DNA of 64,000 nt from Mycobacterium intracellulare ATCC 13950 (GCF_000277125.1 NC_016946.1:1116001-1180000); one strand, 5' to 3'. Numbered from the stretch's first letter, positions 32,453 through 41,683 are shown. Notes: a model not told the origin generated them from the sequence alone. Numbers and translations are program-made.

Positions 32453-33316
32453 TCAGTGGCGTTGGACGAATTTCACCACGGCGTCGCTGAACGCGTCGTT
32501 GTCGTCGCCGGCCGCGGTATGCCCGGCGTTGGACAGCTCGACGAACTCCGCGCGCGGCACGGTGGCCAGGAAGTGCCGAACGCCCTCGGGGCTCACCACG
32601 TCGGAGAGCTTGCCGCGGATCAGCAGGACGGGAATCCTCAGGTTCTTGGCGGCCTGCTCGAAGCTCTCGGTGCGCAGTTCGGGATCGTCGCCGGGCTTGG
32701 TCATGAACGCCGGGTCCCAGTGCCAGTACCAGCGGCCGTCGCGCAGGCGCAGGTTCTTCTTCAGCCCCTCGGGGCTGCGGGGCTTGCTGCGGTAGGGCAG
32801 GTAGGCGGCGACGGCGTCGGCCGCTTCCTCCAGCGACTCGAACCCCTCGAGGCCGCTGAACATGAAATCGCGGATGCGGGCGCTGCCGCCCTTCTCGAAG
32901 CGGGGCACCACGTCGACCAGCACCAAGCGGGTCACCTTCGCCGGGCCGGCCCGGTGCGCGGCGAGGATGCCGGTCAACCCGCCCATGCTCGCCCCGATGA
33001 TCGTCACCGGCCGCCCGATCGCGTCCAGCACCCGCAGGACGTCGGTCGTCAACGTCTCGATCTCGTAGTCGGCATCGGGTGAGCGATCGCTGTCACCGTG
33101 CCCGCGGGAGTCCAGGGCCACCACATGCAAACCCTCGTCGGCCAGCCTCTGACCGGTGTTCTTCCAGGAAAACCGGTTCTGGCCGCCCCCGTGCAGCATC
33201 AGAATGCTCGGCCGGCCGGCGGCATCGGTGCCCCGATTCCATTCGTCGGCGATCAGGGTGATGCCCTTGGCGCCGGCAAACTCAACCGTCTGGGGGCTGC
33301 TGCTGACGGTGCTCAT
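32453..33316 (-). CDS. bpoB: alpha/beta hydrolase, BpoB-like
   Basis: 287 residues. Oxyanion/HG region MLHGGGQNRFSW, nucleophile GASMGGLTG, and a late catalytic His in NAGHTAAGDDN. The family was named non-haem bromoperoxidase, but the triad is that of an esterase/hydrolase and the physiological reaction is unknown. ATG 33316 removes an unsupported 40-residue extension. Convergent with gnd2, as in Rv1122-Rv1123c. Confidence 0.85.
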   Translation of the reverse strand: MSTVSSSPQTVEFAGAKGITLIADEWNRGTDAAGRPSILMLHGGGQNRFSWKNTGQRLADEGLHVVALDSRGHGDSDRSPDADYEIETLTTDVLRVLDAIGRPVTIIGASMGGLTGILAAHRAGPAKVTRLVLVDVVPRFEKGGSARIRDFMFSGLEGFESLEEAADAVAAYLPYRSKPRSPEGLKKNLRLRDGRWYWHWDPAFMTKPGDDPELRTESFEQAAKNLRIPVLLIRGKLSDVVSPEGVRHFLATVPRAEFVELSNAGHTAAGDDNDAFSDAVVKFVQRH

Positions 33317-33436
33317 GCGTCCTGACGTTACATAGGTCGCATAAGCACTCTTGCGCGGGTCGACGGCGCGATGACTTTCCGTGTTCGCGGGGGTCTGTCT
33401 GTCGAACCCCCACGAGCGACCCAGGAGGCCATGCAC

Positions 33437-33925
33437 ATGCCATCGATCACCCCGTCGTTATGGTTCGACGACAACCTGGAGGAAGCCGCCGGCTTCTACA
33501 CCTCGGTGTTCCCGAACTCCCACATCGAGGGGCTCAACCGGACCACCGACGCCGGACCGGGGAAGCCCGGCACCGTGCTGTCCGGCAGCTTCGTGCTCGA
33601 CGGCGCCCGGTTCATCGGGATCAACGGCGGTCCGCACTTCCAGTTCAGCGAGGCGGTCTCCTTCACGGTCCACTGCAAGGACCAGGACGAGGTCGACTAC
33701 TACTGGGACCGGTTGACCGACGGCGGCGAGGAATCGCAATGCGGCTGGCTCAAAGACCGCTTCGGCCTGAGCTGGCAAATCGTCCCCGATCGGCTCTACG
33801 AATTGATCGGCGATCCCGATCGCGCCCGGGCGGCGGCCGCCACCCAGGCGATGTACGGCATGCGCAAGATCATCATCGCCGAGCTGGAACGGGCCGCGGA
33901 GGCGTCCGGCGACCCCGCGCGGTGA
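33437..33925 (+). CDS. PhnB-like VOC protein
   Basis: 162 residues: ITPSLWFDDNLEEAAGFYTSVFPNS, GGPHFQFSEAVSFTVHCKD and DRFGLSWQIVP are hallmarks of the PhnB/3-demethylubiquinone-methyltransferase-like VOC family. Usually dimeric; function unassigned. ATG 33437 lies eight bases from AGGAGG (33423-33428); ATG 33431 is also possible but too close. The gene is absent from the Rv1123c-Rv1124 interval as I remember it. Confidence 0.82.
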   Translation: MPSITPSLWFDDNLEEAAGFYTSVFPNSHIEGLNRTTDAGPGKPGTVLSGSFVLDGARFIGINGGPHFQFSEAVSFTVHCKDQDEVDYYWDRLTDGGEESQCGWLKDRFGLSWQIVPDRLYELIGDPDRARAAAATQAMYGMRKIIIAELERAAEASGDPAR

Positions 33926-34013
33926 TGACTCACTCTGACCGCGAAACCCCCTGAGGCGGGCCATATTTGACGAATATCCCGCGCCGGTCGGTGCATCGCG
34001 GAGTCCCACGGGT

Positions 34014-34019
34014 TAGGTT
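34014..34019 (+). promoter_or_regulatory. -10 hexamer TAGGTT for ephC
   Basis: TAGGTT 49 bases before the ephC start; would give a leader of about 40 bases that includes the mini-ORF at 34052. Confidence 0.35.
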
Positions 34020-34051
34020 TGTCCGTGCGGACGCGCCGAACAGGAGTGGAT

Positions 34052-34072
34052 ATGGCGGACAACGCGAGATGA
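34052..34072 (+). CDS. 6-codon leader ORF (MADNAR) overlapping ephC start
   Basis: The AGGAG at 34042-34046 is spaced for ATG 34052, not for the ephC ATG. This tiny ORF ends in TGA overlapping the ephC ATG (ATGA at 34069-34072). Ribosomes would load on the leader and re-start at ephC. Inferred from spacing only; no in-frame ephC start fits the ribosome site. Confidence 0.35.
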   Translation: MADNAR

Positions 34073-34971
34073 CCGAGCCGCGGTGGATCGACGTGCCGGG
34101 GCCGCCCGGGGATCTCAAGGCGCTGACCTGGGGACCCGCCGACGGTCCGATCGCCCTATGCCTGCACGGCTTTCCCGACACGGCCTACGGCTGGCGCAAG
34201 ATGGCCCCGCTCCTCGCGGCGGCGGGCTGGCGGGTCATCGCGCCGTTCATGCGCGGATACGCGCCCTCGTCGATTCCCGAGGACGGCAGCTATCACGTCG
34301 GGGCGATCATGGACGACGCCCTGCGCGTGCGGGCGGCCGCGGGAGGAACCGACCGCGACGTGGTGATCGGTCACGACTGGGGTGCGCTGGCGGCCACCGG
34401 CCTGGCCGCGATGCCCAACAGCCCGTTCACCAAAGCCGTGATCATGTCGGTGCCGGTCTCGGCCGCGTTCCGGGGGCAGGTGAGCGAGCGGGGCCGGCTG
34501 GCCCGTCAGCTGCCGCGCCAGTTGTTGCGCAGCTGGTACATGTTTTATTTCCAATTGCCTTTGCTGCCAGAGCGTTCCGCGCGCTGGATCTTGCCGCTGC
34601 TGTGGCGGCGATGGTCGCCGGGCTATCGCGGTGCCGACGAGGATCTGCGGCACGTCGACGCCGCGATCGGCACGCCGGAAAGTTGGCGCGCGGCCCTGGG
34701 GACCTACCGAGCCACCCTGCGAAACACCAAGCCCCCGCAGCGGTACGCCGAGCTGAACGAGCGCTGGACCGAGGCGCCCATCCTGCCGAGCTTGTATCTG
34801 CACGGCCTCGACGACGGTTGCATGACTCCGGCTTTCGCGCACTGGACGGAAAAAGTGCTGCCACCCGGAAGCGACGTGGCCATCATCGATCACGCCGGGC
34901 ATTTCCTGCAGCTCGAACAGCCCGAGAAGGTGGCCGAGCGGGTGCTTGCGTTCGTCGGCCCACCCGGCTGA
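34069..34971 (+). CDS. ephC: epoxide hydrolase EphC-like
   Basis: 300 residues, alpha/beta hydrolase of epoxide hydrolase type. HGFPDTAYGWRKM gives the oxyanion motif, nucleophile Asp103 lies in IGHDWGALAA, and the base His is in DHAGHFLQLEQPEKV. It would open epoxides to diols, perhaps detoxifying lipid epoxides. ATG 34069 matches the Rv1124 N-terminus (PGPPGDLKALTWG). Confidence 0.9.
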   Translation: MTEPRWIDVPGPPGDLKALTWGPADGPIALCLHGFPDTAYGWRKMAPLLAAAGWRVIAPFMRGYAPSSIPEDGSYHVGAIMDDALRVRAAAGGTDRDVVIGHDWGALAATGLAAMPNSPFTKAVIMSVPVSAAFRGQVSERGRLARQLPRQLLRSWYMFYFQLPLLPERSARWILPLLWRRWSPGYRGADEDLRHVDAAIGTPESWRAALGTYRATLRNTKPPQRYAELNERWTEAPILPSLYLHGLDDGCMTPAFAHWTEKVLPPGSDVAIIDHAGHFLQLEQPEKVAERVLAFVGPPG

Positions 34972-34975
34972 CGCG

Positions 34976-36217
34976 ATGACTGCGCGCCGGATGGCGGCCG
35001 TCGATGCGCAGTTCTACTGGATGTCGGCGAAAATCCCCAGCGACGAGTTCCTGCTGTACGCCTTCGCCGGCGAGCCCGCCGACCTCGGCCGCGCCGTCGA
35101 ACAGGTTCGCCGCCGGGCGAATGGTTGCCCCGCCCTGTCGGTGCGGGTCCGCGACCGGTCCTTACTGAGGTATCCGCAGTGGGTTCCCGCTCGGGTGGTG
35201 TCGGAGCAGATCGTGCGCCACGAGCTCGTCGAGCGCAGCTGGGGTGCGTGCCTGGAAGCGGTCGCCGGCCTCGCCGACAGCCAGCTGGACGTTCGCCGGA
35301 TGCCCTGGCGGGTGCATCTGTTCACGCCGGTGGACGGCATCCCGGGCGTCGACGGCCCGGGCGCGGTCGCGGTCGTGCAGCTCGCGCATGCGCTGGCAGA
35401 CGGGGGTCGCGGTGCGGCGATGGCGGCCTGGCTGTTCGGCCGGGACGTTCCGGTGCCCGAGGTGCAACGGTTGCCGGCGGGGTTCCTGCCGTGGCGGGCC
35501 GTGCAGGCGGCCCGCGCCGACCGCCGCCGGGTCCGCGATATCCGCGCGGGCGTGCTGACGCCCGGTGCCGGGCCCCGCCCGCTGTTGCCGACGAATGCCC
35601 GCCCGAACGGCGCGCGCTCGGTGCGCACGCTGGTGCGTCCCCGCGCGCAGCTTCGCGGGCCCACGGTGACCGTCGGGGCTCTCGCCGCCGTGTCGACCGC
35701 GCTGTATCGACTGCTGGGACCGGGATCCGAGACGTTAGGGGCCGAAGTCCCGATGGCCAAACCCGGTGTGCCTCATGCCAATAACCACTTCGGGAACGTG
35801 GTCGTCGGGCTGTACCCACAGCTTGATCTGGATGCGCGGCTGCGGCGGATCGCGGCCGAGTTGGCCGATGGCCGGCGCCGGTTCGAGCATCCGGCCACGC
35901 GGGCCGCGGACCGGGCCTTCGCCGCGGTGCCCGCACCGCTGTTGCGTTGGGGGATCAACCAGTTCGACCTCGACCAGCGTCCGACGCAGGTGGCCGGCAA
36001 CACCGTGGTGTCCAGCGTTTACCGCGGCGCCGCCGACCTGAGTTTCGGCGGCGCCCCGGTGGTGCTGACGGCCGGATATCCGGCGCTGTCGCCGATGATG
36101 GGTCTGACGCACGGCGTGCACGGCATCGGCGACACCATCGCGATCAGCGTGCACGCGGCGGCCTCGGCCATTCCCGATATCGACGCCTACACGGCGCTGC
36201 TCGACGAGGCCCTTTAG
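34976..36217 (+). CDS. WS/DGAT-like acyltransferase-fold protein (Rv1125-like)
   Basis: 413 residues. The motif HALADGG (His138, Asp142, Gly143) is the HxxxDG active-site motif of wax ester synthase/diacylglycerol acyltransferases and other CoA-dependent acyltransferases; MDAQFYWM-like start and PMAKPGVPHANNHFGN, NTVVSSVYRG are consistent with that fold. Typical WS/DGATs are about 450-470 residues, so it is somewhat short. It may move acyl groups onto an alcohol, but no substrate is known. It starts four bases after ephC and is probably co-transcribed. Confidence 0.75.
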   Translation: MTARRMAAVDAQFYWMSAKIPSDEFLLYAFAGEPADLGRAVEQVRRRANGCPALSVRVRDRSLLRYPQWVPARVVSEQIVRHELVERSWGACLEAVAGLADSQLDVRRMPWRVHLFTPVDGIPGVDGPGAVAVVQLAHALADGGRGAAMAAWLFGRDVPVPEVQRLPAGFLPWRAVQAARADRRRVRDIRAGVLTPGAGPRPLLPTNARPNGARSVRTLVRPRAQLRGPTVTVGALAAVSTALYRLLGPGSETLGAEVPMAKPGVPHANNHFGNVVVGLYPQLDLDARLRRIAAELADGRRRFEHPATRAADRAFAAVPAPLLRWGINQFDLDQRPTQVAGNTVVSSVYRGAADLSFGGAPVVLTAGYPALSPMMGLTHGVHGIGDTIAISVHAAASAIPDIDAYTALLDEAL

Positions 36218-36832
36218 CTATTGCGCGTCGCCGGATCTGGCCGCTTCCTCGCGGGTCAGGCCGACGGCGACGATGAGTTCTTCGTGCAGCTCGAACCACA
36301 CCGTGTGGTAGGAGTCGACCAGCGGCCTGGCCAGCCAGGAGGTCTCCCCGGCCTTGATTTTGTCCAATGCCGCAGCAAGTTTCGTCGCGTAGGCGTTGAG
36401 CCGGGGCAGTTGGGCCGCGGCGGCCTCGACGATCGGCACGGCGCGGGCGTGCACGTCGTCGAGGCGGGCGAGCACGGCGGCGTCGTACTCGGCGTCGTCG
36501 TGGGTGTTGGGAACGCCGCCGGGGCCTCCCCTGAGCTGCCAATCCGTCACGAGGCGCTTGAAGTCGGCGTTGACGGCGCGAAAGTCCTTGTACGCGGCGG
36601 CCATCGCGCCCGCATCGATGCCCTCGCGCTCCTCGGCCAGCAGCGTCGCCAACCGGTCGCTGCCGGCGCGGGTTATCTGCACGGTTGCGCCCTCGGCCAG
36701 CAGGCCCGCCGCGGTCAGTTGCTCGACGATGGTAGTGATGTCGCCGGGATCGGCCCCCAATGTCGCGGCCAGATCGGTTCTGCTCACCCGGCCCTTGAGC
36801 CGGACCCCTTGCAGCACATCCAGTTCGGTCAT
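36218..36832 (-). CDS. winged-helix protein partnered with PPDK-like gene (Rv1126c-like)
   Basis: 204 residues. The first 65 form a winged helix (LQGVRLKGRVSRTDLAATLG; TTIVEQLTAAGLLAEGATVQITRAG), followed by a helical domain with no motif known to me (FHTVWFELHEELI-type ending). ATG 36832 overlaps the last four bases of the PPDK-like gene, so the two proteins are made together and may form a complex. A DNA-binding role is possible but not proven. Confidence 0.75.
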   Translation of the reverse strand: MTELDVLQGVRLKGRVSRTDLAATLGADPGDITTIVEQLTAAGLLAEGATVQITRAGSDRLATLLAEEREGIDAGAMAAAYKDFRAVNADFKRLVTDWQLRGGPGGVPNTHDDAEYDAAVLARLDDVHARAVPIVEAAAAQLPRLNAYATKLAAALDKIKAGETSWLARPLVDSYHTVWFELHEELIVAVGLTREEAARSGDAQ

Positions 36833-38406
36833 GGCGCCGCCCTCGCGGCCAGCCGCAGCGCGGTCAGCATGACGATCAACGGGGTGGCCGAGACCACGTC
36901 GGTGTGTCCGCGGTCGATGGCGGCACGCACGGCGGCCTCGGAGTTGTCGTCCAGCCGCGGATGGTCTCCGGTGACGTGGGCGCGCAGCGGGCTGACGCGT
37001 CGCGCGATGTCGGCCAGCTCGCGCAGCTCCGGCGAATCGTCTTCCGACCACGCGGACAAGGCCAAAAGGCCTTCGCGCACTTCACCTTCGGCGCCATCGA
37101 CGGTGATCTGTCTGCCTGCCAGCGACGCCGCCACGCCCTGGCCGCAGCCCACCACCGCCACCCGGCCCAATTCGCGGCTGACCACCGCCGCATGACTGGC
37201 GGCGCCACCCACCTCGGTGACGACGCCCTGCGCCGCCAGCATCCCCGACACGTCTTCGGGCCGGGTGTGATCGCGCACCAGGATCACTCGTTCGCCACGG
37301 TCGGCGGCACGCAGCGCCTCGTCGACGTCGGTGTATGCCGTGCCCGACGCCACGCCCGGGCAGGCCGGCAGCCCCTTGGCCAAAAGCGGCGCCGCCAAGC
37401 GTATTTCGGGCTGAAGCGCGGGAAGCAGTAGGGTCTGCACGTGGGCCGGGGTCACCCGCCGCAGTGTTTCCGCGTCGTCGATGAGTCCCTCGTGCCGCAG
37501 CTGCAGCGCCGTGCGCACCGCGGCCTGCGCCGACCGCTCCGCCGCCCGGGTCTGCAGCAACCACAGTTTGCCGCTTTCGACGGTGAACTCGATCTCTTGG
37601 ACGTCGGCATCCAGCCGCTCGAGGGTGCCGGCGGCGGCGACCAGCTCGTCGTAGACGGCCGCCTGCTCGTCGCGCAGCGCGGTGATCGGTTGCACCTCAA
37701 CCGATCCCGACACCACGTCGTCGCCCTGGCCGCCGGGGAGCCACTCGCCGAACGGCTCGTTGTCGCCGGTTATCGGATTGCGTGAAATGAATGCCCCGGC
37801 ACCGGAATTGGGGCCGTAATTCCCGAACACCATGGCCTGGACGACCACGGCGGTGCCGTGCTGATCACCGAAACCGTAGTGGGTGCGGTAGGCGACCGCG
37901 CGGGGCGAGTTCCACGAGGCGAACACGGCCTCCACGCCGGCGCGCAATTGAGCGTACGGGTCGGACGGAACGTCGTGCTGCTCACCGCCGCCCACGATGC
38001 GGCGGTACATGTCGCAGAACCGCCGGCGGGTGTCGCGGGCGAACGTCGGGTCGCCCGCCGCCAACGCCTGCTCGACGTCGTCGTTGATGCCCAGGTCCAA
38101 GATGGTGTCCATCATGCCCGGCATGGACTGGGTGGCGCCCGAGCGCACGCTGACCAGCAGGGGATTCGGTCCCCGTCCGAACGTGCGCGAGGTCTGGGTC
38201 TCCAGCCAGCCCATCCGGTCGAGCACGTCGTCCCAGATGGCGTCCATCGTCGCCGCGGGGTCGGCGAGGTACCGCAGCCCCACCGCGGTGGTGATGCAGA
38301 AGGCGGGCGGCACCGGCAGCTGGTGGCGGCGCATCGTCTGGATGCCGTGGCCCTTGTTGCCCAGCAGTTCGCGCGGGTGGTTCGATGCGCCGTCCAGTAA
38401 CACCAC
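36829..38406 (-). CDS. ppdK: PPDK-like protein lacking the C-terminal PEP/pyruvate barrel
   Basis: 525 residues. The N-terminal ATP-grasp part carries GNKGHGIQTM, SVRSGATQSMPGMMDTILDLG and ISRNPITGDNEPFGE, all pyruvate-phosphate-dikinase features. The swivelling phosphohistidine domain follows with GGAASHAAVVSRELG (His405). Full PPDK is about 870-900 residues; the whole TIM-barrel that binds PEP and pyruvate is missing, as in Rv1127c. The complete PPDK reaction is therefore unlikely without a partner; the coupled winged-helix protein is the obvious candidate. GTG 38406 start. Confidence 0.85.
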   Translation of the reverse strand: MVLLDGASNHPRELLGNKGHGIQTMRRHQLPVPPAFCITTAVGLRYLADPAATMDAIWDDVLDRMGWLETQTSRTFGRGPNPLLVSVRSGATQSMPGMMDTILDLGINDDVEQALAAGDPTFARDTRRRFCDMYRRIVGGGEQHDVPSDPYAQLRAGVEAVFASWNSPRAVAYRTHYGFGDQHGTAVVVQAMVFGNYGPNSGAGAFISRNPITGDNEPFGEWLPGGQGDDVVSGSVEVQPITALRDEQAAVYDELVAAAGTLERLDADVQEIEFTVESGKLWLLQTRAAERSAQAAVRTALQLRHEGLIDDAETLRRVTPAHVQTLLLPALQPEIRLAAPLLAKGLPACPGVASGTAYTDVDEALRAADRGERVILVRDHTRPEDVSGMLAAQGVVTEVGGAASHAAVVSRELGRVAVVGCGQGVAASLAGRQITVDGAEGEVREGLLALSAWSEDDSPELRELADIARRVSPLRAHVTGDHPRLDDNSEAAVRAAIDRGHTDVVSATPLIVMLTALRLAARAAP

Positions 38407-38606
38407 GGGATGCTCGGCACGCGTGGCCCCGCTCGACGCATGGCGGTGGGCGCCGCTACCTGATGCGGTGCGAGCCGTGGTGCACCCCCTTTGTGGACTT
38501 AGCTACCGATGCCGACGTCGGAACGCCCGCTATGTTCCCACACGTACCAGCGGATAAAGCGCCGTAGCTGCTCGGCGGCTCTTGTCTTGCCACCCGCCCC
38601 ATGATC

Positions 38607-38612
38607 TAGGTT
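38607..38612 (+). promoter_or_regulatory. -10 hexamer TAGGTT of doxX, leaderless layout
   Basis: TAGGTT then seven bases and ATG 38620; no ribosome site. The preceding 200 bases (38407-38606) hold no gene that I can support. Confidence 0.5.
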
Positions 38613-38619
38613 TACAGTT

Positions 38620-39141
38620 ATGACTTCATATGACACGGTCCATGACGTCGGAGTACTGATCCTGCGGCTGGTGTTGGGCGTGACGTTGGCCGCGCATGGC
38701 TACAACAAGTTCTTCGGCGGCGGCCGCATCCCGGGCACCGCACGGTGGTTCGAGAGCATCGGCATGAAACCCGGAAAGTTTCACGCCACGGTGGCGGCGA
38801 CCACGGAAATGGCCGCTGGCCTGGGCCTGGCGGCGGGTTTGCTCACCCCCATCCCGGCCGCGGGCTTCGTCTCGCTGATGCTGGTCGCGGCCTGGACCGT
38901 GCACCGCGCCAACGGCTTCTTCATCGTCAAGGAGGGCTGGGAATACAACCTGGTGCTCGCCGTCAGCGCGGTCGTCGTGGCCACGCTGGGCGCCGGGAAG
39001 TACAGCCTGGACTACCTGGTCTTCGGGAAGAACTGGATGGACGGCTGGCACGGCCTGCTGATCTCGGTGGTGCTCGGCCTGGCCGGTGCCATCGGCCAGC
39101 TGGTCATCTTCTATCGGCCGCCGGCCAAGCAAGCCGGCTAG
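38620..39141 (+). CDS. DoxX-family membrane protein
   Basis: 173 residues with four hydrophobic helices; the DoxX/DoxD start (ILRLVLGVTLAAHGYNKFFGG), then PAAGFVSLMLVAAWTVH. Mycobacterial DoxX proteins have been tied to redox protection at the membrane and to sulfur oxidation elsewhere, but this paralogue has no assigned role. It has no operon partner. Confidence 0.85.
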   Translation: MTSYDTVHDVGVLILRLVLGVTLAAHGYNKFFGGGRIPGTARWFESIGMKPGKFHATVAATTEMAAGLGLAAGLLTPIPAAGFVSLMLVAAWTVHRANGFFIVKEGWEYNLVLAVSAVVVATLGAGKYSLDYLVFGKNWMDGWHGLLISVVLGLAGAIGQLVIFYRPPAKQAG

Positions 39142-39202
39142 CCACGGCGCCCCCCGCGCCGAACGTCGAGTTGTTGGGCCGACACGCCGGCGACGCGCGC
39201 AA

Positions 39203-40582
39203 CTAGTCGACGCTCGAGGCCGCCACGGTCGCCGTGTCGGCCGCGGTCACCTCGGCCGCGGCGCGCTCCCCGGAGCGGATCGCGCCGTCGACCCACCCAC
39301 ACATGACGGCCGAGCTCTCGGTGCCGGCCCAGTGGATGCGGCCGCAGGGTTCGCGCAGGGTGTAACCGAATTCGGTCAGCACGCCGGTGGGCGCGTGGCT
39401 GATCATGCCGCCGCCGGAATAGCGCTCCACCGTCCAGTTCTGTTCGTGGAATTCGCGGTAATCGTTCGCCTTGCTCCCGAAGCGGTCGACCAGCTCGCCG
39501 ATGATGACCGCTTGGCGTTCCGCCTCGCCGAGCCTGCCGAGCCGTCGCGCCGCGGGCCCCTCGCTGATGACGCACATGACCCCCGGATTGCCCGTGTCGG
39601 TGCAGGCGTCGATGGTCAGCGTCGCCGGGCATCCCGGCGCGGCCGACTGGCCGGACAGCCCGTCGGCCCGCCAGAAGGGCTCGTCATAGACGACCGAGAT
39701 CTTGACGACCGCGCCGCTCGGCATGCGCTGGTGCAGAAACGCCCGATCCACCGGCAGGGCCGGTTCGTAGGCGATCGACGTGGCGATCGCCAGCGGGATC
39801 GCCACGATCACCCGCCGCGCCCGCACCGTCATGCCCTCCGCGCTGACGGTGACGCCGTCGGCGTCCTGCGCGACCTGCCGGACCGGCCGCGACAGGTGCA
39901 CCGCATCACCGAGCTCGGCGGCGATCTGTCGGTAGATGGCGCCCATGCCGCCGACCGGGCGGGCGTCCTGGGAGCCGCCCTTGCCGGAAATGGCGAACGT
40001 CGGGCCGCCGGCCGATCCCGTCTGCAGCAGCGCCCACAGCAACGACGTCTCGGATCCCGCCGAGGTGTACAGGCCGGACAGGGCCATGTCCAGCATTTGC
40101 CGGGCCGCCTTGGACAGCGTGTGCTTCTCGATCCACTCGCCCAGGCTGATCCGGTCCCACGCGGCGGCTTGCGTTGCCTCCCAAGGGGCTTCGCGCGGGA
40201 GCGTTTTGCACATTCTCTCGAACGACATCAGGGCGAGGCCCAGGTTGGTGACGGCCCACGGGCTCATCGTCCAGGGGATGGTGCCGCCGTAGCGGTGCTT
40301 CTTGCCGCCGACGATCATCATCGCGTCGCCGTCGTTGTGCTGCTTGTACTCGGGCACGCCGAACTCGTTCATCAGCGCGTAGATCCGGTCCTGGCCCGGG
40401 CCGATCCACGCGCCGCCGCGGTCGATCCACGTCCCGTCCGGGCGGGTCTCGGTGAAGGTGCGCCCACCGACCCGGTCGCGCGCCTCCAGCAAGGCCACCG
40501 ATCGGCCGGCCCGCTGGAGCCGCAAGGCGGCCGTCAGGCCCGCGAATCCCGCTCCGACCACGCAATAATCGACGTCGGACAT
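39203..40582 (-). CDS. FAD-dependent amine oxidase
   Basis: 459 residues of the flavin monoamine oxidase family. Dinucleotide-binding VVGAGFAGLTAALRLQRAG (about 8-26) and LEARDRVGGRTFT are classic, and the C-terminal GRIHWAGTESSAVMCGWVDGAIRSG closes the FAD site. It would oxidise amines, or related polyketide/terpenoid substrates, releasing H2O2. It resembles Rv3170 (aofH) in layout. ATG 40582 is the start; the longer frame adds 12 unlikely residues. Confidence 0.88.
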   Translation of the reverse strand: MSDVDYCVVGAGFAGLTAALRLQRAGRSVALLEARDRVGGRTFTETRPDGTWIDRGGAWIGPGQDRIYALMNEFGVPEYKQHNDGDAMMIVGGKKHRYGGTIPWTMSPWAVTNLGLALMSFERMCKTLPREAPWEATQAAAWDRISLGEWIEKHTLSKAARQMLDMALSGLYTSAGSETSLLWALLQTGSAGGPTFAISGKGGSQDARPVGGMGAIYRQIAAELGDAVHLSRPVRQVAQDADGVTVSAEGMTVRARRVIVAIPLAIATSIAYEPALPVDRAFLHQRMPSGAVVKISVVYDEPFWRADGLSGQSAAPGCPATLTIDACTDTGNPGVMCVISEGPAARRLGRLGEAERQAVIIGELVDRFGSKANDYREFHEQNWTVERYSGGGMISHAPTGVLTEFGYTLREPCGRIHWAGTESSAVMCGWVDGAIRSGERAAAEVTAADTATVAASSVD

Positions 40583-40688
40583 GGCCGGCTCCTCACCGTA
40601 GTCCCGCCCCAGCAGCAAACTACACCGACGGCGGCGTCCGCGACAGCGAGTTCACCCGGATTTCCGAGACGACGGTGTGGTCGGCGGC

Positions 40689-41042
40689 TCACGGAACCAC
40701 GGGCACATGCCGGTTTTCGGCGGGGCCGTTGTTACCGAACTCGCCCGGCGGCGGGGGCGAAGGCACCACCCGTGGCGACCGCTGCCGCCCACACTTGCCT
40801 TGACGAGGGAAGCAACCGCAGTTTAGGCCGATGATGCAGCCAGTGAATCCCGCACCGCCAGCACGACTTTCGGGCGAAGCCGGAAGCGGTTGTGCCGGCG
40901 CCCCGCCGAACGAAGCGGCCGTCGTGGTGATTGACGGGCCCGCCGACGTCGCGACGACGCCGTCGTCGCATCCGACCGCCGAGACAAGCAGCGCGGCACC
41001 ACCGAGAATTGTGAGGGTCTTCGCGACCAAGAATGTGGACAA
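40689..41042 (-). CDS. small exported, possibly lipidated Cys-rich protein
   Basis: 117 residues from TTG 41042, chosen because AGGGAG lies five bases upstream; the frame is open further. An N-terminal hydrophobic run (LTILGGAALLVSAVGC) ends in a loose lipobox, so it may be a lipoprotein. The C-terminal part has clustered cysteines (CIIGLNCGCF, KCGRQR) and a Pro-rich end. I do not recognise the family. Confidence 0.5.
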   Translation of the reverse strand: MSTFLVAKTLTILGGAALLVSAVGCDDGVVATSAGPSITTTAASFGGAPAQPLPASPESRAGGAGFTGCIIGLNCGCFPRQGKCGRQRSPRVVPSPPPPGEFGNNGPAENRHVPVVP

Positions 41043-41180
41043 AATTTCTCCCTGAAATACAAGGTCCCGCGCGTACACCCGCCGATTGAGAGAGGTATGC
41101 GGTGGCGCGTGAGCAGCAGGAGTTAACGTCGATGCGTCTGAGCGGCCGTCGCGCATGGCATGACGGCCGGTCCTGGCCGA

Positions 41181-41594
41181 TCAGCGTCTGGAGACGCAGA
41201 GCCGGGTGAAAAGATCTTGGGCGCCAAGGGAAGTGCCGGGTGTACACGGGTCGACGCCGTCGGCTCGCCAACTCGACATGGATGAAGCCGGCGACGGTGA
41301 CCACGGCGGCGCCGGCGTCCAGCGCGGCGAATTCGCTTGCCGGCCATGAGGTGCGGCCGCGGTCGCGGGAGGCTTGTGGTACTCGGCGGACAAACCCTGG
41401 TCAGGAGCCGGGTGGTCGTCGTGGCCAATAGCGGCGACCACCGGATGCGGGGCCGCGGTCGCGGGAGGCTCGGACCCCGCTGACTCCGAGCGCGACGGGC
41501 CGGATCCGACGACCGCGGCTAGCAACACCACCATGGCGGCGATCGCAATGACCGGGGGCGACCGTCGCGGTCTGGTTCCGTCGTTGAACCACAC
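41181..41594 (-). CDS. small secreted protein, LpqS-like C-terminus
   Basis: 137 residues. N-terminal signal sequence (RRSPPVIAIAAMVVLLAAVVG), a His/Pro-rich middle (IGHDDHPAPDQ) and a terminus AQDLFTRLCVSRR that recalls, from memory, the end of the copper-responsive protein LpqS. His and Cys content would suit metal binding; this is a guess. GTG 41594 follows a -10 hexamer at leaderless spacing. Confidence 0.5.
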   Translation of the reverse strand: MWFNDGTRPRRSPPVIAIAAMVVLLAAVVGSGPSRSESAGSEPPATAAPHPVVAAIGHDDHPAPDQGLSAEYHKPPATAAAPHGRQANSPRWTPAPPWSPSPASSMSSWRADGVDPCTPGTSLGAQDLFTRLCVSRR

Positions 41595-41603
41595 AATGAT
41601 TCG

Positions 41604-41609
41604 ATTCTA
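41604..41609 (-). promoter_or_regulatory. -10 hexamer TAGAAT of the LpqS-like gene
   Basis: Minus strand TAGAAT, nine bases before GTG 41594; leaderless-type spacing. Confidence 0.45.
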
Positions 41610-41683
41610 GCGACGGCGCGCTGGGCGCCGCCGAAACTCTGGCCGATCTCATATGTGCCGACCGTGGCCATACAGGCGGCAGA

